Shown: positions 35,919 to 45,425, counted from the first letter of the stretch. The stretch is 64,000 bases of DNA from Goleter apudmare HA4340-LM2 (GCA_019359495.1 JAHHHF010000078.1:40149-104148); one strand, 5' to 3'. Numbers and translations are program-made. The notes: a model not told the origin generated them from the sequence alone.

Positions 35919-36220
35919 ACGTATCACAACTTATTACTTAAACAATACATTTAACAAAAATTTGTATAGCTTGACCTTTTTCTGAATAGCTGCTCCAAAA
36001 TGTGACTAAATACTAACAATATTGTTTGTAAAAATAATTTAAGTTACAAGAAAATATATCTTCAAACCTTTAACCAGTAAGACTTATGATGAGAGTATCT
36101 ATCTAAAGTCTGAAAAATTTTTGTGCTCAAGTTAGAGCCAAAAATACTGAGTAACAGATAATTTATGTAAAGGGGATCGCCTAGCACAACTTACTACCCA
36201 TTGCATGATTCGTGATCCTT

Positions 36221-36490
36221 CTAGTAGTCTGTCAATTTTGTTTTGAGGGATTTTTGGTAGTGTGAGCGTCTCGCTCACACGGGCAAGATGCGCGCACTAC
36301 GTAAGCGTCTCGCTCACACGGGCAAGATGCGCGCACTACGTAAGCGTCTCGCTCACGCGGGCAAGATGCCCGCACTACAGTGAGCGTCTCGCTCACGCGG
36401 GCAAGATGCCCGCACTACAGTGAGCGTCTCGCTCACGCGGGCAAGATGCCCACACTACAGTCCATCATTTTTATCTTGACAGACTACTAG
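36221..36490. mobile_element. MITE-like element with 15-bp terminal inverted repeats
   Basis: CTAGTAGTCTGTCAA (36221-36235) and its exact inverted copy TTGACAGACTACTAG (36476-36490) flank a 270-bp non-coding element. The ends of the form TAGTAGTCTGTCA and a possible TA duplication resemble IS630/mariner-derived MITEs of Nostoc. The interior consists of five tandem copies of a hairpin-forming repeat, reported separately. No transposase is encoded. Confidence 0.75.
36263..36460. repeat. Five tandem 39-40-bp repeats, each made of two palindromes
   Basis: Copies start at 36263, 36302, 36341, 36381 and 36421 (39, 39, 40, 40 and 40 bp). Each contains the palindrome GTGAGCGTCTCGCTCAC (or a variant) and then GCGGGCAAGATGCCCGC, so each copy can fold into two hairpins. 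The copies differ by a few bases, and compensatory differences keep the hairpins in part (CGGGC...GCGCG variants). There are no spacers, so this is not a CRISPR array. Confidence 0.9.
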
Positions 36491-36524
36491 TACGGTACGG
36501 CGTAAATAGCGCAAAGTTGAGCCA

Positions 36525-36700
36525 GTGTGTTGGACGGGTTCCCCCCGTTGTGCGGACTGCCGCCGGATTAAAGGAGGCAGTGCGTTCGGTCGCCAGACTT
36601 GTTCGCGCAGCGTCTCCCCTTGGGAGAAGCAACTGCCGTCAACTGGCGGTGTGGGTTTCCGTCCCCGTTTGCCCTTGACGTCTCCCCTTGGGAGAAGTTT
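36525..36700. repeat. Palindromic repeat mosaic
   Basis: A GC-rich patch with two exact 19-bp copies of CGTCTCCCCTTGGGAGAAG (36611-36629, 36679-36697). Each contains the palindrome TCTCCC-CTT-GGGAGA, together with other short palindromes. Similar motifs are common in Nostoc spacers. No coding frame here is credible. Confidence 0.75.
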
Positions 36701-36797
36701 ACAAGGGCGCTCTTAACCCGCGCACGCAACTTATCTTCGCCAAACTTTGTAAGAGAGACATACCATTCAAAATCTCTGAAAACCTTACGCTGTATTC

Positions 36798-36835
36798 ATT
36801 TTGAATTTTGAATTTTGAATTTTGAATTTTGAATT
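36798..36835. repeat. Heptanucleotide tandem repeat (ATTTTGA)n
   Basis: Five copies of ATTTTGA in tandem, the same unit as at 16422-16453. Located 130 bp before sucrose synthase. Confidence 0.8.
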
Positions 36836-36962
36836 CACGGCGGTACTAAAGCATTCCTGACTGTAGAATAAACAGGGCGATGTTGAGCTTGAGTTCAAAA
36901 ATAGGGTAAGCAAAGACTTGTCCCTCAAATGCAAACATGTAAAATCATCTTGTGGAGTTACT

Positions 36963-39383
36963 ATGTCTGAACTGATCCAAACACTTCTAGATAGTGAAGA
37001 AAGGAGTGATTTGCGTTCCTTTATTAGTGATTTACGCCAGCAAGAAAAGAAGTATTTACTCAGGAACGACATACTTAATGCATATAGTGAATACTGTGCT
37101 AAATATGAGAAGAGTGAGACATTTTACACTGGCTCTAATTTAAGTAAACTAATTTACTATACTCAAGAAATTATTCAAGAGGACTCAAATCTCTGTTTCA
37201 TTCTTCGTTCCAAGATTGCCAGTCAAGAAGTATATCGCTTGACAGATGAATTGAATGTAGAAGCGATGACAGTACAGGAACTGTTGGATGTGCGCGATCG
37301 CTTCGTTAACCACTATCATCCCAACGAAGGCGACCTGCTAGAACTGGATTTCGGGCCTTTTTATGATTATACCCCAGTCATCCGTGACCCGAAAAATATT
37401 GGTAAAGGGGTACAGTTTCTCAACCGTTACCTATCCAGCAAGTTATTTCAAGATGCTAAACAATGGCTAGAAAGCTTATTCAATTTCTTACGCCTGCATC
37501 AATATAACGGTATCCAACTGCTGATCAACGATCGCATTAAATCACAGCAGCAACTTTCCGAGCAAGTCAAAAAGGCGATCGCTATTGTCAATAGTCGCCC
37601 CAAAACTGAACCCTACGAAGAGTTCCGCTTTGCTTTACAAACAATCGGTTTTGAACCGGGTTGGGGGAATACAGCCCAGCGTGTGCTAGAAACCCTCAAT
37701 ATTCTCGATGAACTGATTGACTCTCCCGACCCCCAGACCCTAGAAGCCTTCATCTCTCGCATCCCGATGATTTTTAGAATCGTCTTGGTGTCCGCCCACG
37801 GCTGGTTTGGACAAGAGGGTGTGTTAGGGCGTCCCGACACTGGCGGTCAGGTGGTTTATGTGCTTGACCAGGCGAAGAATCTAGAAAAGCAGCTGCAAGA
37901 AGATGTGATTCTCGCCGGTTTAGAAGGACTAAATGTCCAGCCAAAGGTAATTATTCTCACCCGCTTAATTCCTAATAGCGACGGCACACTTTGTAACCAA
38001 CCTCTAGAAAAAGTCCACGGTACAGAAAACGCCTGGATTTTGCGCGTGCCTTTACGAGACTTCAATCCTAACATGACTCAAAACTGGATTTCTCGGTTTG
38101 AGTTTTGGCCTTATCTCGAAACCTTTGCTATTGATGCTGAGAAAGAACTCAAGGCGGAATTCCAAGGTAGACCTGACTTAATCGTTGGTAACTATTCCGA
38201 TGGGAATTTAGTGGCATTTTTGTTAGCACGGCGGATGAAAGTCACTCAATGCAACATTGCCCATGCTTTAGAAAAATCTAAATATTTATTCAGTAACCTC
38301 TACTGGCAAGATTTGGATGATAAATATCATTTTTCCTTGCAATTTACGGCCGATTTAATCGCCATGAATGCCGCTAACTTTGTGATTAGCAGCACCTATC
38401 AAGAAATTGTCGGGACTCCAGACAGTGTAGGACAGTATGAGTCTTACAAATGCTTTACCATGCCCGACTTATACCATGTAGTCAACGGGATTGAATTATT
38501 CAGTCCTAAGTTTAATGTGGTACCGCCCGGAGTCAGCGAGAATTACTATTTTCCTTACTTTCAAACTCAAGACCGAGTAGAAAGCGATCGCCAGAGGATT
38601 ACAGAACTACTTTTTACCCTAGACGACCCCAACCAAATCTTTGGCAAACTCGATGATCCTAGTAAGCGTCCTATCTTCTCAATGGCGCGTCTTGACCGCA
38701 TTAAAAACATGACTGGGTTGGCAGAACTTTATGGTAAGAGTCAAGAATTACAAGAACATTGCAACTTAATTTTAGTAGCAGGTAAGTTGCGTGTAGAAGA
38801 GTCAGGTGATAATGAAGAACGGGACGAAATAGTCAAACTTTACCAAATAATTGAACAGTATAATCTCTACGGGAAAATTCGCTGGTTGGGTGTACGTTTG
38901 TCTAAGAATGATTCTGGTGAAATTTATCGCGTGATTGCCGACCACAAAGGCATATTTGTCCAACCAGCTTTATTTGAAGCCTTTGGTTTGACGATCTTAG
39001 AAGCAATGATTTCGGGACTGCCAACCTTTGCTACACAATTTGGCGGCCCATTAGAAATTATTCAAGATCGGGTAAACGGCTTTTATATTAACCCGACAAA
39101 TTTAGAAGAAACAGCTACTAAAGTCTTAGATTTTGTTCTCAGATGTGAACAAAACTCTAACTACTGGAATGAAATTTCTCAGCAAGGAATTGACCGAGTT
39201 TACAGTACTTACACCTGGAAAATTCACACCACCAAGCTGTTGTCTTTAGCACGGATTTATGGCTTTTGGAACTTTAGCTCCCATGAGAATCGAGAGGATT
39301 TGTTACGCTATATAGAGGCTTTGTTCTATTTAATTTACAAGCCAAGAGCGCAACAACTATTAGAACAGCATCAATATCGATAG
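36963..39383 (+). CDS. susA: Sucrose synthase
   Basis: An 806-residue GT4-family enzyme, sucrose + UDP/ADP <-> NDP-glucose + fructose. The N-terminal regulatory region (about 1-270) precedes a GT-B core that starts near IFRIVLVSAHGWFGQEGVLGR with the conserved DTGGQVVYVLDQ motif. The C-terminal donor motif EAFGLTILE (E-x7-E, about residues 669-677) is intact. The start at 36963 (MSELIQTLLDSEER) gives the length known for Anabaena sucrose synthases. A 15-residue upstream extension is not family-like. In heterocystous species the enzyme cleaves sucrose and feeds glycogen and polysaccharide synthesis, and Anabaena has two isoforms. I cannot tell susA from susB on sequence alone. Confidence 0.93.
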   Translation: MSELIQTLLDSEERSDLRSFISDLRQQEKKYLLRNDILNAYSEYCAKYEKSETFYTGSNLSKLIYYTQEIIQEDSNLCFILRSKIASQEVYRLTDELNVEAMTVQELLDVRDRFVNHYHPNEGDLLELDFGPFYDYTPVIRDPKNIGKGVQFLNRYLSSKLFQDAKQWLESLFNFLRLHQYNGIQLLINDRIKSQQQLSEQVKKAIAIVNSRPKTEPYEEFRFALQTIGFEPGWGNTAQRVLETLNILDELIDSPDPQTLEAFISRIPMIFRIVLVSAHGWFGQEGVLGRPDTGGQVVYVLDQAKNLEKQLQEDVILAGLEGLNVQPKVIILTRLIPNSDGTLCNQPLEKVHGTENAWILRVPLRDFNPNMTQNWISRFEFWPYLETFAIDAEKELKAEFQGRPDLIVGNYSDGNLVAFLLARRMKVTQCNIAHALEKSKYLFSNLYWQDLDDKYHFSLQFTADLIAMNAANFVISSTYQEIVGTPDSVGQYESYKCFTMPDLYHVVNGIELFSPKFNVVPPGVSENYYFPYFQTQDRVESDRQRITELLFTLDDPNQIFGKLDDPSKRPIFSMARLDRIKNMTGLAELYGKSQELQEHCNLILVAGKLRVEESGDNEERDEIVKLYQIIEQYNLYGKIRWLGVRLSKNDSGEIYRVIADHKGIFVQPALFEAFGLTILEAMISGLPTFATQFGGPLEIIQDRVNGFYINPTNLEETATKVLDFVLRCEQNSNYWNEISQQGIDRVYSTYTWKIHTTKLLSLARIYGFWNFSSHENREDLLRYIEALFYLIYKPRAQQLLEQHQYR

Positions 39384-39440
39384 TTTGTCCTTTGTCATTT
39401 GTCACTTGTGATTAAATAAGGACAAAAAACAAAGGACAAA
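39384..39440. terminator. Inverted heptamer repeat between convergent genes
   Basis: TTTGTCCTTTG (39384-39394) and CAAAGGACAAA (39430-39440) flank further ATTTGTC-like heptamers, in the gap between sucrose synthase and a convergent peptidoglycan-binding gene. Probably a bidirectional terminator built from simple repeats. Confidence 0.5.
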
Positions 39441-39443
39441 TGA

Positions 39444-40013
39444 CTAAATCGTCAATGCGCGCCAGGTTTTTTGACCAACTATGCCATCCGGGGTTAAACT
39501 ACGGCGGTTTTGAAAAGATTTGACGGCAGTTTCTGTCAATGGGCCGAAAACGCCGTCAACTCTCATTCCATAGCCGTTAGAAATTAGCAGCCGTTGTAAG
39601 ACTCTAACAGTAACACCTGAGTTACCAAAGCTCACTATTGGTAGACGGCGGCCACTAAACTTTGGCAATCTTGTTCCCACCCCTCTACTCTTCGCCGCCA
39701 ACACAGACTCCCCAGAATAATTAACTTGAGCTAATAGCTTGGGGGGACTTAAAGGCGCAAGTTTTTTGCCAATTTTGTTAAGTGTATTTGCGTTCTTTAA
39801 TTGCAGTGCTGATGAGGCGATTGGGGAACTCCTATCTGTTTGAATGAATTCAGGTGGTGTAATTTGAGCATTGACCACTAACCGAGATAACTGATTACGT
39901 ATTGAAGCTTGCACACCATTTTCTGAATGAAATGGTTGCTGCTCCAAAAAATTAGGCACAGATGGTTGCCCTGACTTTAACACGCCCGTCACTAGCAGGC
40001 CAATTTCACTCAT
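39444..40013 (-). CDS. Peptidoglycan-binding (PG_binding_1) protein
   Basis: A 189-residue protein. The first ~120 residues are polar, Ser/Gln/Asn-rich and apparently disordered, without a clear signal peptide. The last ~65 residues form a PG_binding_1 domain (VTVRVLQRLLISNGYGMRVDGVFGPLTETAVKSFQNRR...DGIVGQKTWRAL). This domain usually delivers wall hydrolases to peptidoglycan, but no catalytic domain is attached. The absence of an export signal makes its location uncertain. A second, shorter gene with the same domain lies 400 bp upstream on the same strand, suggesting duplication. Confidence 0.8.
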   Translation of the reverse strand: MSEIGLLVTGVLKSGQPSVPNFLEQQPFHSENGVQASIRNQLSRLVVNAQITPPEFIQTDRSSPIASSALQLKNANTLNKIGKKLAPLSPPKLLAQVNYSGESVLAAKSRGVGTRLPKFSGRRLPIVSFGNSGVTVRVLQRLLISNGYGMRVDGVFGPLTETAVKSFQNRRSLTPDGIVGQKTWRALTI

Positions 40014-40427
40014 TATAGTTTGTTTTACTCACACTCATACTTGTCTTGACAAGCAAAACTGCTGCTATTCCGGAATAACGGATACGGAAAAATGAAAAAA
40101 AAATATGTATGATTTTGCTGAACAAAATTTTTACTATGAGCTTCGTGTTCCTCCTCCCCAGGTATTAGTTAAGCGGACATAATTAAATCTTCAATATGCT
40201 CCTATTTATGATGGTTTTAGCCATGATAGCAAGAGTATTAGTAGTTAAAACATTGATGAGTTTTTTTAACGCTAACTTTAATTATTGCTGTATTTGGAAG
40301 GATTTACGTCAGAAGCCCAATTTCTCTAACAAATCGCCTGTGTTGTCATCAAATAACCATGATTAATCAGTCTTGTTGGCAGTATCTGGTGTTTAATTCT
40401 TGTTTGCCTGCAATTATTTCATCATGG
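40014..40427. other. Intergenic region between the two peptidoglycan-binding genes
   Basis: A 414-bp AT-rich spacer. No gene, terminator or repeat of note. Confidence 0.4.
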
Positions 40428-40655
40428 CTATATCAACTCACGCCAAGTGCGAGAGCCAACCACTCCATCGGTTGCTAAATTGCGCTGGTTTTGAAATGCT
40501 TTTACAGCAGTTTCAGTTACAGCACCGAAAACTCCATCAAGTTTTACAGGGTAGCGATTATTTAACAGCAGTCGTTGCAAAACTCTGACGGCATCACCTG
40601 AATCACCAAAACGGAGATTTGGCAAGGTAGGATTGGAAGTAGTTCTTGCGGTCAT
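40428..40655 (-). CDS. Short PG_binding_1 domain protein
   Basis: A 75-residue protein that is essentially one PG_binding_1 domain: LRFGDSGDAVRVLQRLLLNN, YPVKLDGVFGAVTETAVKAF and QNQRNLATDGVVGSRTWREL. It has no signal peptide and no enzyme domain. It is clearly paralogous to the C-terminus of the 39444-40013 product. It could be an adaptor or a remnant of a larger wall-associated protein. Confidence 0.75.
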   Translation of the reverse strand: MTARTTSNPTLPNLRFGDSGDAVRVLQRLLLNNRYPVKLDGVFGAVTETAVKAFQNQRNLATDGVVGSRTWRELI

Positions 40656-40983
40656 AGTTTTTGTTTGATTAATAGATAATTCTTCTATAGTTATAAGATT
40701 ATCTGGAAAAAAATGCCGCTACAGTAACTATTTGCCTAAACCTTATAAAGTATAAATTCGTAATTTTTTAAGAGGTACTGGTAATAGAAAAAACTACTTA
40801 AAAGTATCGATGGTTGGATTCACAAAACCCAGACGTAGATAGCGATTGCTAATCCAACATCCGAAATCTAAAATGGTATGATGTTGGTGATGATCACAAA
40901 TCAAACAGAAATGATACCAGATGAAAAAGCGATCGCTATTCTAATTGAGAGCGATCGCTGCGTAATTTAACTGTTGCTACTAA
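40656..40983. other. Intergenic region with a pair of HIP1 sites
   Basis: A 328-bp spacer upstream of the short PG-binding gene and downstream of the cation antiporter gene. Two AGCGATCGCT palindromes are spaced 12 bp apart (about 40928-40959). No gene. Confidence 0.5.
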
Positions 40984-42075
40984 CTACCCAATCCCATCAA
41001 TCACCGGATGGAAGTAGAAAGCAAATCCTAATACTGAGTAAGCTGCTAATAGTAGTATGCCTTCGAGCCAATTAGATTTACCATCCGAACTAATACTATT
41101 AGCAATTAATACGGATACAGCCACAGCTACTAATTCAAAAGGCTGAAAATCTAAATCCATTGGCTGACCAAATATCCAGCCTGCTATCACTAAAACGGGA
41201 GCAACAAATAAAGCAATTTGCATACTTGACCCCACGGCTACAGAGAGAGAAAGATCCATCTTGTCTTTCATCGCTACTGTAACTGCTGTGGCATGTTCCG
41301 CAGCATTCCCAATAATTGGTACCAGGATTACCCCAGTGAATAGGGCCGTTAAACCTAGCTGAGATGTCGCTACTTCTAAAGAATCAACCAGCAGTTCTGA
41401 CTCTATAGCTACTAACAGAGTACACACTAGCAGCACCCCACTCCATAACCAAATATTTGGTGGCTGATGAGAGGGTTCCTCTGCTTCTGTTTCTGCCATA
41501 CCTACATCATACAGATAGGCGTGAGTCTTCATTGAAAATAGCAGCGTCAGGGCATATACCAAAATCAAGACTACAGCCACCGCCAGAGAAAGATTTTGCA
41601 GAACTTTTTCACTAATACCTACAGAAGTGTAGTTCATTGCTGTTGGTAACAACATGGCAATTACCGCCAAATTCATCGACGAAGCATTTACCCGCGCTAC
41701 AACCGACTGAAATTTTTGTTCTTTGTAGCGTAGTCCGCCTAGAAACATCGAAAGACCCATTACTAGTAACAAGTTACCAATAATCGAGCCGGTCAGACTA
41801 GCTTTAACCACATTTACTAGTCCAGCTTTCAGGGCCACTAAGGCAATGATTAATTCTGTAGCATTACCAAAGGTAGCATTCAACAATCCCCCCAAAGATG
41901 GTCCAACTACCACCGCAATTTCTTCTGTAGCTGTACCCATCCAAGCAGCTAAAGGCAGAATTGCTAATCCAGCTGTGATAAAAACTATCAACTCTCCCCA
42001 CTCCAGGAAGTGAGCTGCTAAGGAAATCGGGATAAATATTAACAAAACGAGAAAAATAGTGTTTTTGACTGACAT
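40984..42075 (-). CDS. Calcium/proton antiporter (CAX family)
   Basis: A 363-residue membrane protein with about eleven helices in two homologous halves. Each half contains the alpha-repeat signature: FGNATELIIALVALKAG (about residues 69-85) and GNAAEHATAVTVAMKDKMDL in the second half. The acidic loop AETEAEEPSHQPPN separates the halves, as in Vcx1/CAX proteins. It exports Ca2+ (and possibly other cations) using the proton gradient, probably at the plasma membrane, and is relevant to salt and alkaline tolerance in cyanobacteria. Gene organisation: single. Confidence 0.92.
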   Translation of the reverse strand: MSVKNTIFLVLLIFIPISLAAHFLEWGELIVFITAGLAILPLAAWMGTATEEIAVVVGPSLGGLLNATFGNATELIIALVALKAGLVNVVKASLTGSIIGNLLLVMGLSMFLGGLRYKEQKFQSVVARVNASSMNLAVIAMLLPTAMNYTSVGISEKVLQNLSLAVAVVLILVYALTLLFSMKTHAYLYDVGMAETEAEEPSHQPPNIWLWSGVLLVCTLLVAIESELLVDSLEVATSQLGLTALFTGVILVPIIGNAAEHATAVTVAMKDKMDLSLSVAVGSSMQIALFVAPVLVIAGWIFGQPMDLDFQPFELVAVAVSVLIANSISSDGKSNWLEGILLLAAYSVLGFAFYFHPVIDGIG

Positions 42076-42623
42076 TAGTTACCTTGAGTTGAGCGTATTG
42101 TATTTGGGAATAGGGAATAGGGAATTAGTCAAGGGTCAAGTGTCATTTTCCTTTTCTCCCTCATATCTCATGCTCCCTGCTCCTAGTCTTCAATAGGATA
42201 CTCTCAACAAGGTGATTTAGGAGTTCCGGGATAATACGGTTTTAATGCTAGAACAAGATATGTAATATAAGATTGCAATTTACGTAGATTCTGCAATATT
42301 TTGTTGCAAAACTATCAAATTAGTTCAGAATTTTACTCCAAAAATGCGGTTTAATATATTAAAAGACAATTAAATGTGATACCGTGCCAACGACAAAACA
42401 ACTTACATGAGGCGTTGTGCAATGGCTAATGATTTGGTGCCTTTCGGGAAAGGGCTGTGCGATAACGCAGATTTCCCGCTATACTAAAACCGCTTTCTTG
42501 GAACTAGGAATTGATTTCAATAGTTGTCGTCTACACCGGATTTTGTCTCCAGCCGTTTGTAAATAGGTATATGGACAGACAAGCTTTTTGGCGCAACTGC
42601 AAGTTTTTTTTGGATAAAAATAC
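42076..42623. other. Divergent promoter region with a structured leader of the GH57 gene
   Basis: A 548-bp spacer. Near 42106-42140 there is a GGGAATA-type simple repeat. At 42440-42478 two mutually exclusive hairpins can form: CCTTTC(42440-42445)/GAAAGG(42448-42453), or CGGGAAA(42445-42451)/TTTCCCG(42472-42478) with an inner CTGTGCGATAACGCAG hairpin. This lies about 145 nt before the GH57 start. Confidence 0.5.
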
Positions 42624-45344
42624 ATGACTTCTGCTGCTGAACTGCCAGCTAGCTCTGGCTCAACATTGACATCACACCATGATCCCAAACAAAGTCAGGA
42701 GAACGATCGCCTGAAAACGGCAACTGGTGTGTATGTGACTGTACACGGTCACTTTTACCAACCACCGAGGGAAAACCCTTATCTAGACGCCATTGAGCGC
42801 CAACCGAGTGCTGCACCTTTCCATGATTGGAATGAGCGGATTCACTGGGAATGCTATCGCCCCAACGCCTTTGCCAGGGTGTTGAATGAACGGGGCGAAG
42901 TGGTGGGGATCGTAAACAATTACGAATACATGAGCTTTAATATCGGCCCCACACTCATGTCGTGGCTAGAACGTCACGATGTCGAGGTTTATCAACGGAT
43001 TTTAGAGGCCGATGCTAAGAGTTGTGGGCGTTTGCATGGTCACGGCAATGCGATCGCGCAAGTATACAATCACATCATCATGCCCCTGGCAAATGAACGG
43101 GACAAATACACCCAAATTCGCTGGGGTGCAGAAGACTTCCGTTCCCGCTTTGGACGCGATCCCGAAGGCATGTGGTTAGCGGAAACTGCTGTGGACTACG
43201 CCACTTTGGAAGTCTTGGTTGCTGAAGGCATTCGCTTCATTGTCCTAGCACCATCTCAAGCCCAGCGTTGTCGTCTCCTCCCTACCCATAATGATCCCCA
43301 TCCGGAATGGCACGAAGTTGGTGGTAGTCAGATTGATCCCACCCGTCCCTATCGTTGTTATTTGAAGCCAAAACTCAGCATTGCATCTTCACCCCTCAGC
43401 ACTAACTCCACAGTTGCAGATGTCGATGGCGAATCTTTAACAGAGCTACCCTACATTGATATCTTCTTCTACGACGGCCCCATCTCGCGGGATATGGGTT
43501 TTAGTGATGTAGTCTATAATTCCCATCACTTTGCTGGACGCATCGGTGCAGCAGTCCGTGGGGATCATCGTCCCGCCCAATTGATTTCTGTGGCAACGGA
43601 TGGGGAAACATTTGGACACCACAAAAAAGGCACGGAAAAAACTCTAGCCTATGCCTTTACCGCCGAGTTTCCCCAGCATGGTTGGACGGTAACGAACTTT
43701 GCCCATTACCTCAGCTTAAATACCCCGACTTGGGAAGTAGAGTTAAAGCCAGTCACAGCCTGGAGTTGTGCCCACGGCGTCGATAGATGGCAAGATGACT
43801 GTGGCTGTGGTGGCGAAGGGGGTGTGTGGCATCAAAAATGGCGTCGCCCTTTACGGGATGCCTTAAATTGGCTGCGGGATCAGCTAATTGAGGTGTATGA
43901 AGAATATGGCAAGCAACTTTTTGGCGATCCCTGGCAAGCAAGGAATGAGTATATTCAGGTAATACGCGATCGCTCTGGTGCCAATGTTAGCCGTTTTCTC
44001 ACCCGCCATCAAACCCACAAACTCACCGCCGCCGAACAAGTAGACGCTTTGCGTTTATTGGAAATGCAACGTCATGCCTTGCTGATGTACACCAGTTGTG
44101 GTTGGTTTTTTGAAGAAATTTCTCGCCCTGAAGGCACTCAAATTCTGCGTTATGCCGCCCGTGCTTTGGAATTGGCCGGGGATGTAGCGGGTGTACAGTT
44201 GGAAAAAGGCTTTGTTAAACGCCTGGGTTTAGCACCCAGTAATGTGGAGCACTTTAAACACGCTGGGGAAGTTTATCGCCAATTGGTGTTGACTGCCCAA
44301 ATTGGTTTCCAACAAGTAGCTGCCCATTACGCCATTACTTCTCTGTTCAACAATCACAAAACCACAGAGACACGTAATTCTGTAGCTATTCCAGATGCTT
44401 CTCACCCCCATCCCTGCCAAAAGCGAGTCTATTGCTACACCGCCCATGAGTTAGATTACCAGCTACAGCGCATGGGATCGTTAACTTTGGTAGTAGGAAA
44501 TTTGAAGCTGGTGTCAGAAATTACCTGGGAAAGTGAGCATTTAGTGTTTGCCGTTCTCCATCTGGGAGGCTGGGATTTCCACTGTTGCATTCAACCATTT
44601 TCTGGGCGGCGTGACTACAGTCAATTGAAAGAAAAGCTGTTTGCAGCTTTGCAACAAGCGAGTGCAGCCCATGCGATTTTGGTGATGACGCAGCTATTTA
44701 GGGAAGAAGCCTTCAGCTTGCAGGATCTGTTTGCTGAGGAACGCCACCGGATTATGCAACTGCTGAGTCAAGAAACCTTGACACGCTTGAACCAGCTATA
44801 TACCCAAGCTTACCGGGATAATTACGGCGTGATCATGGCATTCCACCGCGATGAGTTGGCTGTTCCCCAAGAGTTGCAGGTAGCAGCCGAGATTGCTTTA
44901 GGCTATCGCTGTATGACAACATTGCGATCGCTAGAGCAAGATATCACAGAACCACAAACCAGCTGGAATCACATAGTAGAATTAGAGGCGATCGCCACAG
45001 AAGCCAAACATCTGCGTTGTCACCTGAATATTCCGGAAGGTAGGCAGATATTAGAACAGTTGATTACAAGACTGCTATGGCAACTATTACATGATCCCAA
45101 CGGTAGCGTAGATGCAGATATCCAACGTTTAGAAAAGCTGATTGATGTGGGATATCAACTGAATCTCGGTATTTCCCTGCACCGATCCCAAGAACTGTAC
45201 TTCAGCTGTTTGCACAATCAAATCAAGTCGATATGTCTCATCACCCTAGCCAACGACCAAGATACTAACCAGTGTCCCCATTTGTTGAAACTAGGGCAAA
45301 AGTTAGCCGTTGATGTCAGCGCCCTTGTAAACCAACTAGCGTAG
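42624..45344 (+). CDS. GH57-domain/DUF3536 protein
   Basis: A 906-residue cytoplasmic protein. After a short disordered N-terminus, a glycoside hydrolase family 57-like catalytic barrel begins at VYVTVHGHFYQPPRENPYLD (about 37-56). It continues with HGNAIAQVYNHIIMPLAN, FGRDPEGMWLAETAVDYATLE (the usual WxAEsa-type catalytic region) and an acid-rich region with DIFFYDGPISRDMGF. The rest (about 380-900) matches DUF3536. GH57 members act on alpha-glucans (amylase, branching enzyme, amylopullulanase). The substrate of this two-part type is not established, and glycogen metabolism is likely. A possible RNA switch lies in its leader. Confidence 0.85.
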   Translation: MTSAAELPASSGSTLTSHHDPKQSQENDRLKTATGVYVTVHGHFYQPPRENPYLDAIERQPSAAPFHDWNERIHWECYRPNAFARVLNERGEVVGIVNNYEYMSFNIGPTLMSWLERHDVEVYQRILEADAKSCGRLHGHGNAIAQVYNHIIMPLANERDKYTQIRWGAEDFRSRFGRDPEGMWLAETAVDYATLEVLVAEGIRFIVLAPSQAQRCRLLPTHNDPHPEWHEVGGSQIDPTRPYRCYLKPKLSIASSPLSTNSTVADVDGESLTELPYIDIFFYDGPISRDMGFSDVVYNSHHFAGRIGAAVRGDHRPAQLISVATDGETFGHHKKGTEKTLAYAFTAEFPQHGWTVTNFAHYLSLNTPTWEVELKPVTAWSCAHGVDRWQDDCGCGGEGGVWHQKWRRPLRDALNWLRDQLIEVYEEYGKQLFGDPWQARNEYIQVIRDRSGANVSRFLTRHQTHKLTAAEQVDALRLLEMQRHALLMYTSCGWFFEEISRPEGTQILRYAARALELAGDVAGVQLEKGFVKRLGLAPSNVEHFKHAGEVYRQLVLTAQIGFQQVAAHYAITSLFNNHKTTETRNSVAIPDASHPHPCQKRVYCYTAHELDYQLQRMGSLTLVVGNLKLVSEITWESEHLVFAVLHLGGWDFHCCIQPFSGRRDYSQLKEKLFAALQQASAAHAILVMTQLFREEAFSLQDLFAEERHRIMQLLSQETLTRLNQLYTQAYRDNYGVIMAFHRDELAVPQELQVAAEIALGYRCMTTLRSLEQDITEPQTSWNHIVELEAIATEAKHLRCHLNIPEGRQILEQLITRLLWQLLHDPNGSVDADIQRLEKLIDVGYQLNLGISLHRSQELYFSCLHNQIKSICLITLANDQDTNQCPHLLKLGQKLAVDVSALVNQLA

Positions 45345-45355
45345 ACCACCCACGT

Positions 45356-45380
45356 AGAGACGTTGCAATGCAACGTCTCT
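45356..45380. repeat. Dispersed palindrome, AGAGACGTTGCA family
   Basis: AGAGACGTTGCA (45356-45367) and TGCAACGTCTCT (45369-45380) with a single central base, just after the GH57 gene. Same family as 26292-26322. Confidence 0.8.
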
Positions 45381-45402
45381 TGGTACACACAACCAACGAA
45401 AA

Positions 45403-45425
45403 AACCCCGGCTACAAACCGGGGTT
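45403..45425 (-). terminator. Terminator-like hairpin oriented for the minus strand
   Basis: AACCCCGG (45403-45410) and CCGGGGTT (45418-45425) with a 7-nt loop. On the minus strand the stem is followed by TTTTTTCG (45405-45398), a good rho-independent terminator. On the plus strand it is preceded by A and followed only by GA. No minus-strand gene lies upstream of it within 2.9 kb, so it may end a small RNA or be an element relic. Confidence 0.65.

Noticed and set aside
36263..36460. Regular direct repeats that could be a CRISPR array
   Set aside because: The units abut each other with no unique spacers, and each unit is itself a double palindrome within a MITE-like element. No cas gene is near.
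36525..36811. Short frames in the palindrome mosaic
   Set aside because: They run through exact 19-bp repeats and the heptamer tract, and have no codon bias or plausible start signals.
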